Shown here: positions 33,945 to 42,247 of the stretch, in pieces
How positions within the stretch are numbered: the stretch's first letter is position 1
Layout of the letters: every line of letters starts with the position of its first letter
Assembly: GCF_015221995.1 (NCBI RefSeq)
Contig: NZ_JADFFM010000002.1
Location: 930,001 to 994,000 of the forward strand
Source: Mucilaginibacter boryungensis
GTDB lineage: Bacteria > Bacteroidota > Bacteroidia > Sphingobacteriales > Sphingobacteriaceae
DNA length: 64,000 nucleotides
Direction: 5' to 3'
Notes under the pieces: model-generated
What the model was told of the DNA's origin: nothing
The model's input: the letters and a program-made list of their open reading frames with translations, nothing else
Database searches by the model: none
Program-made: the position numbers and the translations under genes

Positions 33945-34769
33945 ATGTGTTATTATAATGGTCAGAAGGTAAGCAAGGAAGAATTTATCAGGCTAATGAC
34001 GCTGGAAAAGGCGACAAAAAATTATGATTTCCTGAATGCGGGTGTGATCAGTGGGTTTACTGACACTCCAGTAGCCGTAGTAGTGGCAACTGAGGGCAAT
34101 ACAAACTTCGATATTGTCCAAATGGAATGGGGCTTTATCCCAAACTATTTAAATACCCGGGAAGAAGTAAACCGGATGCGAAAGGGTTATAAAGACACTA
34201 ATGGCAAATATATACCGGGTCAGCCTCAACTGAACGCGAAGTCAGAAAACCTTTTTGTAAGTGAGCGCAGTGGTCGCCGGTCAATGTTTTACGATGCGGC
34301 AAAAAATCGCCGCTGCCTGGTACTTTCGAGCGGCTACTTCGATTGGCGGCACGTGTATAGGACCAATAAGAAGACCGGGGAAAAATTAAAGACGCCGGAT
34401 AAATATCCATATTATGTGAGCCTGCGTGAACATGAATATTTTTATATGGCAGCAATATGGAATCCCTGGACGGATAAGGAGACTGGTGAAATGGTTAATA
34501 CGGTCGCGCTTGTAACCGCCGTTGCCAATCCGCTTATGAAGCAGGTTCACAATTCGAAAGAACGCATGCCTACAATCCTTAACGATGAACTTGCATGGCG
34601 TTGGATAAGTGAAGATCTGAGCGAGCAGGAAATCCTCGAGATTGCCGCCACTCAATATCCTTACCAGGGAATGACGGCATGTACGGTTGCAAGTGACTTT
34701 TTAGGAAAACTTGATCCGACTGAGCCTTTCGTATACGAAAACCTACCGGCTATTGAACTGGTTGTATAA
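33945..34769 (+). CDS. SOS response-associated peptidase (SRAP/HMCES/YedK family)
   Basis: A 274-residue SRAP protein. Cys2 directly after the initiator Met (MCYYNG) is the residue that forms a thiazolidine crosslink with abasic sites in single-stranded DNA. QPQLNAKSENLF supplies the conserved N-A-x-S-E element, CLVLSSGYFDWRH the catalytic-site strand and VHNSKERMPTIL the conserved His and R-M-P. The acidic residue usually Glu in the G-[FWY]-[FY]-E-W motif is Asp here. It shields abasic sites during replication; its placement opposite the error-prone polymerase genes matches this. Confidence 0.9.
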   Translation: MCYYNGQKVSKEEFIRLMTLEKATKNYDFLNAGVISGFTDTPVAVVVATEGNTNFDIVQMEWGFIPNYLNTREEVNRMRKGYKDTNGKYIPGQPQLNAKSENLFVSERSGRRSMFYDAAKNRRCLVLSSGYFDWRHVYRTNKKTGEKLKTPDKYPYYVSLREHEYFYMAAIWNPWTDKETGEMVNTVALVTAVANPLMKQVHNSKERMPTILNDELAWRWISEDLSEQEILEIAATQYPYQGMTACTVASDFLGKLDPTEPFVYENLPAIELVV

Positions 34770-34776
34770 GGGACGC

Positions 34777-37700
34777 TTACCTGAAGTTCCTTGAAACAGC
34801 AAACAGATCCCCTTGCACATTTGGCGGAGGGGCTTTTTTGTTTTCTTTCCCCGATTTGTTTTCGTCCTCCTGGCCGGTTTTAGGAAGTTGTTGTAAGAGC
34901 CGTGATAGGTCAAAACAGCGTTTTGCAACTACGTGGATGACTTCTCCTTCTATCTGCAATATTCCTTCGGCCATTAATAAATGGCCCTGTAGAATTTCCT
35001 TGCGATATGTTTCAAAGACTTTAGCCCAGACGACCAGATTGGCAAATCCTGTTTCATCCTCGATTGTAATGAACATCACCCCCTTTGCTGTTCCCGGCCG
35101 CTGCCGCACCGTTACCAATCCCGCGACTTTTATCTTGTCGCCATTTTTAAAAGAGGACAGAGCAGCGGTAGGGGTAACCTGCAATTGATCCAGGCGGGGC
35201 CGTAAGAAGCTAACGGGATGCGCTTTCAGCGATAAGCCAACTGCCATATAATCCTGCACGACATGTTCTGCCGCCGACATATGCGGTAATTCAATTGGGC
35301 CTTCATAAGCACTTTCTGATGGTTGATTGACGAACAGGCCGGCGGGCTTATCCTTTAAGGCCGTTACCTCCCATAATGCCTGCCGGCGGTCAAGGTTTAT
35401 GGAGCGAAACGCATCGGCGTCCGCCAGCAATTCCAGCGTGGCAATCGAAATGCCCGCATCGTGCAGTTCCTCTATTGATTTGAAAGGATTTGTCCGTGCC
35501 GATACCAGGATGTCCATATCGTCTTGCCGTATGCCATTGGCCTGCCTGAAGCCCAGCCGCAAAGCGCGGTATTTACCATCCTGCTCTTCCAAAATATTGT
35601 CCCACATAGAATAGTTGATATCAATTGGCCGTACGACGACGCCATGCTTTTTTGCATCGGTTACGATCTGCGCGGGTTGATAAAAGCCCATCGGCTGACT
35701 ATTCAATAAGGCCGCACAGAAAACATCGGGGTAATGGCATTTGATCCAGCCGGAGACATATACAAGCCAGGCAAATGCAGAAGCATGACTTTCGGGAAAG
35801 CCGTAGCCTTCCTGAAATCCCTGCAACAATTTGAAAGTGTATTCGGAAAACTCAGGTGTATAGCCGTTGTTCACCATGCCATTGACAAACTTGCTTTCCT
35901 GCAGATGCAATTGCCCGTTCGCTTTGAAACTGGCGATGCTCCTGCGCAACTGGTCCGCCTCGGCGGGTGTATAGCCCGCTGCGATAATTGCAATCTCCAT
36001 AGCCTGTTCCTGGAAGAGTGGTACGCCCAAGGTTCTGCCAAGAATCTCTTCCAGTTCGGGTGAAGGGTACTCAACGGGGATCAAACCCTGGCGGCGCTTC
36101 AGGTACGGGTGTACCATCTGGCCTTGTATCGGACCGGGCCGTACAATAGCGACTTCGATCACAAGGTCGTAGAAGCAGCGTGGCTGCAGGCGCGGCAGCA
36201 TGGACATTTGCGCGCGGCTTTCGATCTGGAAAACTCCTACCGTGTCCGCATGACAGAACATATCATATACTTCGGCGTCATCCTGCGGTATATTAGCTAA
36301 GGTCACTTTGGGGCCGTAATGCTGTTTAATGAGATCAAAGCCTTTGCGTATGCAAGTAAGCATACCTAATCCTAGCACGTCCACCTTAAGAATACCCAAT
36401 GCTTCAAGGTCATCTTTGTTCCATTCGAGTTGTACCCTGTTTTCCATGCGGGCATTTAATACAGGGCAGATGTCGGACAGTTTTCCATGCGTTATCACAA
36501 AGCCCCCGGTATGTTGTCCAAGCTGTCTTGGAAATCCCATCAACTGGTCGGTCAGCTCCACCACTTTGCGCAGGTGCGGGTCGTCAGGGTTTAAGCCCTG
36601 TTCGCTGAGAAATTGCAGATCAACGCCTTCCTCATGATAATGCCATACCGAACCGGAAAGGCGCTTGATCGTATCCTCGGACAAGCCCATCGCTTTACCA
36701 ACATCGCGGACAGCACCTTTGTACCGTTCCTGGGTAACGGTGGCTACGATGGCAGCATGTTCGCGGCCATAATCTTCATAGATAAATTGGATAATTTCTT
36801 CGCGGCGCTCGTGCTCGAAATCAACATCAATGTCCGGCCATTCTTCACGGGCATCAGACATGAAGCGCGAAAATACCAATCGGGACTTCATTGGGTCAAC
36901 CGGCGTAATAGCCAGACAGAAACACACCGTGGAGTTAGCAGCCGAGCCACGGCCCTGGTACAGTATTTCCAGTTCAGCGGCTTTGCTGGTGTATTGGTGT
37001 ACCCGCAGAAAGTAAGGTGCCAGCTTGCGCCGCTCGATAAAGTCCAGTTCAAATGCTATCTGTGTTTTTACTTTTTCCGGGATGACGTCTCCATATCGTT
37101 TATGGGCACCCTCGATGGTGAGCTTTGTCAAACGCTCCTGTGCCGTAAGTCCGTCGGTGCTAATATTCTCCGGCTCGATATATTTTAAGGTGTCCAGCGA
37201 AAAAGTGCATGCTTCAGATATCTCCTGTGTCCTGCGGATCGCGTCGGGATACCCGCGGAATAAGCGCTCCATTTCCGCCGTGCTTTTCAGGTGCCTTTCC
37301 GCATTTTGATGCAGCTTATAGCCGGCGTTATAAATGTTGCATTTTTCACGAATGCACATCAGCACATCCTGTAAGGGCCTGCGTTCGCTATGATGATAAT
37401 GCACGTCGTTAGTTGCAAGCATGGGGATATCCAGCCCGGAGATCCGGTACAGGCGCTTTGCATCATTGGCCCTGTAAGTTCGATTGGCACATACATAAAG
37501 ATTACTGCCCAAAGCCTCGCGATACTCATATGCATTTGCGATAAAAGATGCATCAAATTCAAAAGCCTTGTTTAAAGTATCCGGCGGGATGAGCGCAAAC
37601 AGTATACCCTGCGCATGATCGTACAGGTCTTTCTTATATAAATCACATTGTCCTTTTTCCGTTCTCAAATTTCCGAGGGTGATCAAAGCGCACATCCTTG

Positions 37701-37956
37701 TCCATGCATCCTGGTCGGTGGGATAGGCAAGCAGGCTGGGGCCATCCAATAGATCGAAACGGCAGCCGGGAATAATGGGAATGCCTGCCTCTTTAGCCGC
37801 AAGATGCGCACGCACTACCCCTGCTACGGAGTTGCGGTCGGTGATGGCAATTTTTGTATGACCATATGCAGCAGCGCAGGCAACCAGTTCCCGCGGATGG
37901 GAGCCTCCGCGGAGAAAACTGAAGTTCGTTGTTACCTGTAATTCTGAGTATTCCAT
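34777..37956 (-). CDS. dnaE2: error-prone DNA polymerase III alpha, DnaE2
   Basis: A 1059-residue C-family polymerase. Order: PHP domain (about 1-260), polymerase palm with the catalytic Asp motif WPDIDVDFEHERREE (about 363-377), fingers, helix-hairpin-helix, and C-terminal OB domain (KIKVAGLVTVRQRPGTAKG). It lacks the C-terminal tau-binding extension of replicative DnaE1. In the ImuA-ImuB-DnaE2 mutasome it performs translesion synthesis, with ImuB giving the beta-clamp link. It follows imuB by 16 nt. The gene converges with the SRAP gene with a 7-nt gap. Catalytic Asp residues are intact. Confidence 0.93.
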   Translation of the reverse strand: MEYSELQVTTNFSFLRGGSHPRELVACAAAYGHTKIAITDRNSVAGVVRAHLAAKEAGIPIIPGCRFDLLDGPSLLAYPTDQDAWTRMCALITLGNLRTEKGQCDLYKKDLYDHAQGILFALIPPDTLNKAFEFDASFIANAYEYREALGSNLYVCANRTYRANDAKRLYRISGLDIPMLATNDVHYHHSERRPLQDVLMCIREKCNIYNAGYKLHQNAERHLKSTAEMERLFRGYPDAIRRTQEISEACTFSLDTLKYIEPENISTDGLTAQERLTKLTIEGAHKRYGDVIPEKVKTQIAFELDFIERRKLAPYFLRVHQYTSKAAELEILYQGRGSAANSTVCFCLAITPVDPMKSRLVFSRFMSDAREEWPDIDVDFEHERREEIIQFIYEDYGREHAAIVATVTQERYKGAVRDVGKAMGLSEDTIKRLSGSVWHYHEEGVDLQFLSEQGLNPDDPHLRKVVELTDQLMGFPRQLGQHTGGFVITHGKLSDICPVLNARMENRVQLEWNKDDLEALGILKVDVLGLGMLTCIRKGFDLIKQHYGPKVTLANIPQDDAEVYDMFCHADTVGVFQIESRAQMSMLPRLQPRCFYDLVIEVAIVRPGPIQGQMVHPYLKRRQGLIPVEYPSPELEEILGRTLGVPLFQEQAMEIAIIAAGYTPAEADQLRRSIASFKANGQLHLQESKFVNGMVNNGYTPEFSEYTFKLLQGFQEGYGFPESHASAFAWLVYVSGWIKCHYPDVFCAALLNSQPMGFYQPAQIVTDAKKHGVVVRPIDINYSMWDNILEEQDGKYRALRLGFRQANGIRQDDMDILVSARTNPFKSIEELHDAGISIATLELLADADAFRSINLDRRQALWEVTALKDKPAGLFVNQPSESAYEGPIELPHMSAAEHVVQDYMAVGLSLKAHPVSFLRPRLDQLQVTPTAALSSFKNGDKIKVAGLVTVRQRPGTAKGVMFITIEDETGFANLVVWAKVFETYRKEILQGHLLMAEGILQIEGEVIHVVAKRCFDLSRLLQQLPKTGQEDENKSGKENKKAPPPNVQGDLFAVSRNFR

Positions 37957-37972
37957 AATTCATTCATTTACA

Positions 37973-39475
37973 CTAAGCGAAAAATCCATGCAGGTACCAC
38001 TCAGGTGTGGCATTATCATAGTGACCCAGGCGGAAGAGCCAGTACCGTGCGCCTTGCTCGTCTTCAACACAGTAATAATCGCGGTATTCCCCTTTACGCA
38101 ACCACCACTCCTGTTCGATGCGCTCCGGCCCGTCTGCCTTTTGCACCCGGTGCAGTTTTTCCTGGTAATGAAACAGCATCGGCGGGTAGTCCGGAAGCCG
38201 GACAGTAACTTCAATCTTCTGTGGTTTTGGTAAGAGGTGCAGTGGACGTGGCAAATCAAGCGGCCATTCCGTTGCAGGTTTTTCCTCTAATGAGGTTGCC
38301 CGCTTCACAGCATACTCCGGCCAGTGATGCTCTGCAGGCAGGTAGCGATGTATTGCCTTTTCCCCTATTTTGCCACTGATGCGGTCGATCAGTTCAGCGA
38401 TAAGGGCCTGCTGGTTGGCACTGGTCGTATTCCAGATAGCTTCCTGGTTAGCGGGCAATTCTTCCACCACGGGAGCGTCCAAAACAAAGAGCTCAATGCC
38501 CAGCCCCGGTGCGATGGTACTTATCTTATCCTCGAACAGTTTATATAGGTGCTGTATGTTGCGCGTTGCCCGGCTGGTGCCAATCTCAATGAGTTGTTGC
38601 CTGCCATCTACGCGGTAAGTCCTTAAGCTGCATTTTCGCAAGCCCTGGCCTTCTTTTTCCAGTCGTTTGCACAAGCCTTCCAGTAATTTTTTTAATGCTA
38701 TTTCAATGCCTGTTTTAGTACGTATCGCCTCCAGGCTCGGAAGCCGCTCCTGGTAGGGTACGACAGGGCACAGCGGCTCGATACTTTCCTTCACCCATCC
38801 GAGCGCCTGATCAATCCTGTTGAGCATGGACTGTCCAAACCTGCGCCGTAATGCCCTTCTTGGCATGTGGATGAAAGCCCGGACCTGGTAAAAGCCCAGC
38901 TTGCGTAATTTTTCAACGATGGCATCTTCAAGGCGTAAGGCGGCAGTGGGCAGCAACGACAATGCTTCGGCCTGCCTGCCCGCTTCAACAATTGCGGCAG
39001 GTTCCGGGCCATAATTGCATACCGCCCATGCCGTGCCAATCGTATCAGCAATGGCGGCCTTCACATGATAGCCAAAAGCAAACAGGCGTTTAAGAATATC
39101 CTTTAGGTAGGCGGCTTCGCCGCCCCATAGATGGGAACAGCCGCTGATATCGAGTATTAAGCAATTTGGTAAGCCAATTGCAACAACAGGGGTATATCGA
39201 ATGCACCATTCACCCAATGCTTTAAGCAGTTGTTCTGCTAATTGCGGCCGGTCATCGAATACTTCTAATCCGGGATAAACCGCACGGGCATCAGCTACCA
39301 CGGTGCCACAGCAAATCCCATTGGCAGCGGCAATCACATTGACCGCCTTAATCACCATGCGGTTTCGTTCAGGGGCGGCTAAGACAAAAGGGATCGTACG
39401 TAATTCCGGCCGACGACGGACCATCCAGTCCGTCGTTAAATGACAGAAAGCAATTACCATAAAGCGCTTCGACAT
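37973..39475 (-). CDS. imuB: ImuB, Y-family polymerase-like mutasome subunit
   Basis: A 500-residue protein related to Y-family polymerases. The N-terminal strand that normally holds the first catalytic Asp reads VIAFCHLTTDWM, without the D-x-D pair, so it is a non-catalytic adaptor. The PNCLILDISGCSHLWGG region and helix-hairpin-helix (LEDAIVEKLRKLGFYQVRAF) are recognisable. A long C-terminal tail is expected to bind ImuA and the clamp. Start at 39475 follows the imuA stop by 1 nt; a longer frame to 39514 overlaps imuA. Confidence 0.9.
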   Translation of the reverse strand: MSKRFMVIAFCHLTTDWMVRRRPELRTIPFVLAAPERNRMVIKAVNVIAAANGICCGTVVADARAVYPGLEVFDDRPQLAEQLLKALGEWCIRYTPVVAIGLPNCLILDISGCSHLWGGEAAYLKDILKRLFAFGYHVKAAIADTIGTAWAVCNYGPEPAAIVEAGRQAEALSLLPTAALRLEDAIVEKLRKLGFYQVRAFIHMPRRALRRRFGQSMLNRIDQALGWVKESIEPLCPVVPYQERLPSLEAIRTKTGIEIALKKLLEGLCKRLEKEGQGLRKCSLRTYRVDGRQQLIEIGTSRATRNIQHLYKLFEDKISTIAPGLGIELFVLDAPVVEELPANQEAIWNTTSANQQALIAELIDRISGKIGEKAIHRYLPAEHHWPEYAVKRATSLEEKPATEWPLDLPRPLHLLPKPQKIEVTVRLPDYPPMLFHYQEKLHRVQKADGPERIEQEWWLRKGEYRDYYCVEDEQGARYWLFRLGHYDNATPEWYLHGFFA

Positions 39476-39476
39476 C

Positions 39477-40211
39477 TTAACCCGTTTTTCGTTTTTGAAA
39501 TTGCGGTATCGCAACCGTCGTTGACTGTAAATGGCAGAAGGCCCCGTTCCATTCGACCTGCCAGTTCCCCGGCTGCCCGTTCCGGACTTTTAGCAGTTTA
39601 ATATCCCAACAGGGGAAGCCAATGCCGGGCATTGCCGGATGGCCTGTACTCATCAGCGGATCGACTTTCCACCTGGTCACGCAGGCGGTCGTATTTTCAG
39701 TCCGGGGATTGTTGCGGTGAATGAAACCGGTAACCCGGCTTTTCTCTACGGCAAGCTGTAAACGGCGTGAATCGCCAAAGCTTAATTCGGATATTTCGCC
39801 GATTACCACGGTCAAAGCTTCGCATTTGAGTGCCTCTTCTACCGTCCATAATGCTTCTTTCTGCGTTCGTACATCGGCGAATATTACCTGTTCGGGCGGG
39901 ATGCCAAATAAAGCTAAAGTTGGCGGGTAAATTGTCCTGGCAGCACTCACCCATACACAAAAACCAGTATTGCCCAACAGCTTCCCCGTGATCGCGGAAA
40001 TAAAGCCATTACTGGCCACTGAGCTTTCCGGCTGATAGCTGATCATTTCGTGAATATGCCCTTTAGGAAACACTTTCTCCGGGAAATGGTCTTCGATACT
40101 ACCCATCCCGATTGCCCCAGCCTTATCGGCATCACTGCGTTTAAAGCCCTCCCACACCAGGAGATCCTTTTTTAAACGGCTGATAATCTCTTTCTGACTT
40201 GCTGCTGCCAT
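39477..40211 (-). CDS. imuA: ImuA, RecA-like mutasome accessory protein
   Basis: A 244-residue protein: degenerate RecA-like core with EKVFPKGHIHEMISYQPESSVASNGFISAI (Walker A region without a consensus GKT), FCVWVSAARTIYPPTLALFGI and VIFADVRTQKEALWTVEEAL. It starts the operon imuA-imuB-dnaE2, transcribed divergently from the S24 repressor at 40298; the 86-nt gap holds the repressor operator. The C-terminal end is basic (PQFQKRKTG). It binds ImuB in studied mutasomes and may help localise to lesions. Confidence 0.87.
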   Translation of the reverse strand: MAAASQKEIISRLKKDLLVWEGFKRSDADKAGAIGMGSIEDHFPEKVFPKGHIHEMISYQPESSVASNGFISAITGKLLGNTGFCVWVSAARTIYPPTLALFGIPPEQVIFADVRTQKEALWTVEEALKCEALTVVIGEISELSFGDSRRLQLAVEKSRVTGFIHRNNPRTENTTACVTRWKVDPLMSTGHPAMPGIGFPCWDIKLLKVRNGQPGNWQVEWNGAFCHLQSTTVAIPQFQKRKTG

Positions 40212-40222
40212 ACTGCCTCCCC

Positions 40223-40285
40223 TTGTTTTTGTTTATAGAAATCCTATATTTGTCAATAATATTGACAATACACTGTCAATAATTC
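40223..40285 (+). promoter_or_regulatory. promoter and palindromic operator of the mutasome/repressor divergon
   Basis: Plus strand TATATTTG (40245-40252) matches TAnnTTTG, with TTG at 40223-40225 spaced 19 nt as a -33 element. It is overlapped by a perfect palindrome TTGTCAATAATATTGACAA (40250-40268; 8-bp arms, 3-nt centre), with an extra half-site TGTCAAT at about 40274-40280. This is the expected operator of the adjacent HTH-S24 protein, controlling both itself and imuA. Confidence 0.7.
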
Positions 40286-40297
40286 TAACAAAATAAA

Positions 40298-41107
40298 ATG
40301 ACAAGTCAAAATTTTTATTGGGCATCCAACCTGAAGTTCCTTAGAAACAGGAAGAAAATAAGCCAGGAATTTATGGCTGAAAAGCTGGGAATTGCGCGCT
40401 CAAAGCTCGCAATGCAGGAAACCGGGGCGGTAAAAAACCTTTCATTGGAAGACTTAATTAAATTTTCTGAATATTTTAAAATCAGCATTGATACCTTGTT
40501 GAAAGTGGACCTGGCGAAGCTGGGTGAGTTGAGGCTGAGGGAACTTGAAGCAGGCAATGATGTTTATATTTCAGGTGGACGGATCAGGGTGTTATCGATA
40601 AGTGTAGATAAGAACAATAAAGAAAATGTTGAGTTTGTTCCGGTGAAAGCTAAGGCGGGCTACCTGGCAGGATACAATGACCCAACCTATATTGGCAAGT
40701 TGCCGAAACTGTCATTGCCACACTTACCCGAAAACAAAACTTTCAGGATGTTCCCGACAGAGGGTGATTCGATGTTGCCAATTCCTGAGAATTGTTTGGT
40801 GATCACAGAATATGTTACGGACTGGACAGGCCTGAAAAAAACACCTTGTATTGTTATCATGCGGAATGAGCAAACCTTTCTATTCAAGATGGTAAGCAGT
40901 CAGATTGATACGAACCGGACCATGCTGCTGCATTCGCTAAACCCGGCTTATGAAGACAAAGAAGTTTTTGCCGGCGATATTGCAGAAATATGGAAATATC
41001 ATAGCCACATCACGGATGTGATTCCATCCTCAGAAACACTAATAGAAGAATTACTACGGACAGTGAACGAAATAAAAGTTGATGTTAAGTCACTGAAGGA
41101 TGTATAA
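40298..41107 (+). CDS. LexA-like XRE-S24 repressor
   Basis: A 269-residue protein: N-terminal XRE HTH (about 10-70), then an S24 latent protease. The catalytic Ser is in EGDSMLPI (Ser158) and the Lys in TFLFKMV (Lys197). An Ala-Gly bond in KAKAGYLAGY (about 120-121) is the likely self-cleavage site upstream of the Ser, as in LexA/CI. Self-cleavage with RecA* would relieve repression of the divergent imuA-imuB-dnaE2 operon. A C-terminal helical tail (about 240-269) is unusual in LexA itself. Not LexA proper, since the HTH is XRE rather than winged helix. Confidence 0.87.
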   Translation: MTSQNFYWASNLKFLRNRKKISQEFMAEKLGIARSKLAMQETGAVKNLSLEDLIKFSEYFKISIDTLLKVDLAKLGELRLRELEAGNDVYISGGRIRVLSISVDKNNKENVEFVPVKAKAGYLAGYNDPTYIGKLPKLSLPHLPENKTFRMFPTEGDSMLPIPENCLVITEYVTDWTGLKKTPCIVIMRNEQTFLFKMVSSQIDTNRTMLLHSLNPAYEDKEVFAGDIAEIWKYHSHITDVIPSSETLIEELLRTVNEIKVDVKSLKDV

Positions 41108-41144
41108 AAATCATTCACTGTATCAACAATGATTTAAAACCCAA

Positions 41145-41519
41145 CTAGGATGCGTTTTTTTGCTTTCTGTACATCTCTATTACTTCGTCCTTGCTTTTTA
41201 TAATATCATCCTTTTCTTTCAGTAAACGTTCATACAACTCCTGTATTTTCTCGTTTGGGTTATACTGATAAAACACGCTTCCTGCGTTTCCTCCTTGTTG
41301 ATTGATGCTTAAAACGGAATGAGCATCCAATTCCCTGACTGCCTGAACCGGAAAGTCCAACACTTCGGCGATTTTCTCTAACAAATCCTCATCAATTTCA
41401 GCTTTATTTTCTACTGCCGAATAAGCTTGCTGCGTCATTCGCAATTTTGCGGCCATTTCTTTCTGAGGAATGCGGCGGAAATTTCTAAGCCTTGCAATAT
41501 TATTCCCTAAATGTTCCAT
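41145..41519 (-). CDS. XRE-family regulator with C-terminal coiled coil
   Basis: A 124-residue protein: XRE HTH about 6-62 (NIARLRNFRRIPQKEMAAKLRMTQQAYSAVEN) and a C-terminal Lys/Glu-rich helix (KIQELYERLLKEKDD) likely to dimerise. It is monocistronic with a short 5-prime region carrying an inverted repeat and paired direct repeats (41537-41599), consistent with autoregulation. Targets unknown. Confidence 0.82.
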   Translation of the reverse strand: MEHLGNNIARLRNFRRIPQKEMAAKLRMTQQAYSAVENKAEIDEDLLEKIAEVLDFPVQAVRELDAHSVLSINQQGGNAGSVFYQYNPNEKIQELYERLLKEKDDIIKSKDEVIEMYRKQKNAS

Positions 41520-41536
41520 GATTTAGCATTTTGTAA

Positions 41537-41599
41537 GTAGCGCGATAACGCACTACATATATTTCTGGTAAAATACAATGATTTCGCCGTAAAATACAA
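41537..41599 (-). promoter_or_regulatory. candidate operator sites upstream of the XRE gene
   Basis: An inverted repeat GTAGCGCG-ATAA-CGCACTAC (41537-41556, one mismatch) and two copies of GTAAAATACAA at 41568-41578 and 41589-41599, exactly 21 nt (two helical turns) apart. Such phased repeats are typical of regulator binding sites. No clear -7 element was seen. Confidence 0.5.
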
Positions 41600-41682
41600 C
41601 AAGTCAGGCACTTGACATTCTGAAATTCCGTATTAGTTTCGTCGCTTGTAAACTCGTTACATCAGTTTTTAAACCTATTTCT

Positions 41683-42054
41683 ATGAAAAATATTAATGTT
41701 GCGATTGCCGATGACCATAAATATGTACGAGCAATAGTATGTGACATTTTATTGAAGTATGGATATTCAGTAGTGCTACAAGCGGCCAATGGGGAGGACC
41801 TGCTTAATTCGATTCCAGGGCTGGAACAACTTCCGGATATCTGTATCATGGATATTAATATGCCGGTAATGGATGGATTTATTGCCACAAGAGAAATGAA
41901 AAAACGCTGGCCACATGTAAAAATTCTAGGTTATAGTATTAATTATGAAAAAGCAATTATCGAGGAGATGCTAAATAGTGGAGCAGATGCCTTTCTTAAT
42001 AAGGGTGAACTGCCGGAAAAATTAGATGAAATGATCAAAAGCTTATTGAATTGA
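41683..42054 (+). CDS. stand-alone response regulator receiver domain
   Basis: A 123-residue receiver domain without an output domain. Conserved residues: acidic pair Asp10-Asp11 (IADDHK), phosphoacceptor Asp57 (CIMDINMP), the Ser/Thr position as LGYS, and Lys in FLNKGE. It would act as a CheY-like shuttle or phosphate sink. No histidine kinase is adjacent; the closest in this window is at 60881. A weak hairpin (AACATTA/TAATGTT, about 42062-42079) follows the stop. Confidence 0.85.
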   Translation: MKNINVAIADDHKYVRAIVCDILLKYGYSVVLQAANGEDLLNSIPGLEQLPDICIMDINMPVMDGFIATREMKKRWPHVKILGYSINYEKAIIEEMLNSGADAFLNKGELPEKLDEMIKSLLN

Positions 42055-42247
42055 ACCTATAACATTAATTATAATGTTAATAACCCGTGTAAAATACCTC
42101 CCTGTAAACACTATAATTTTAAAAACATAAACGATACGTTTGTGACCATTTACTTATAACCCTAAGAGAAATTAGAATTCTCTTTCTTTCAGTGAAAAGC
42201 ATTTTTTCTGAGTGCCTTTTTGAGCTTGCCTTTAAAACTATTCGGAT

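Noticed and set aside
36613..37188. 191-residue plus-strand frame inside the DnaE2 gene
   Set aside because: It lies fully within a well-supported polymerase gene on the opposite strand and shows no family motif; it is a shadow frame.
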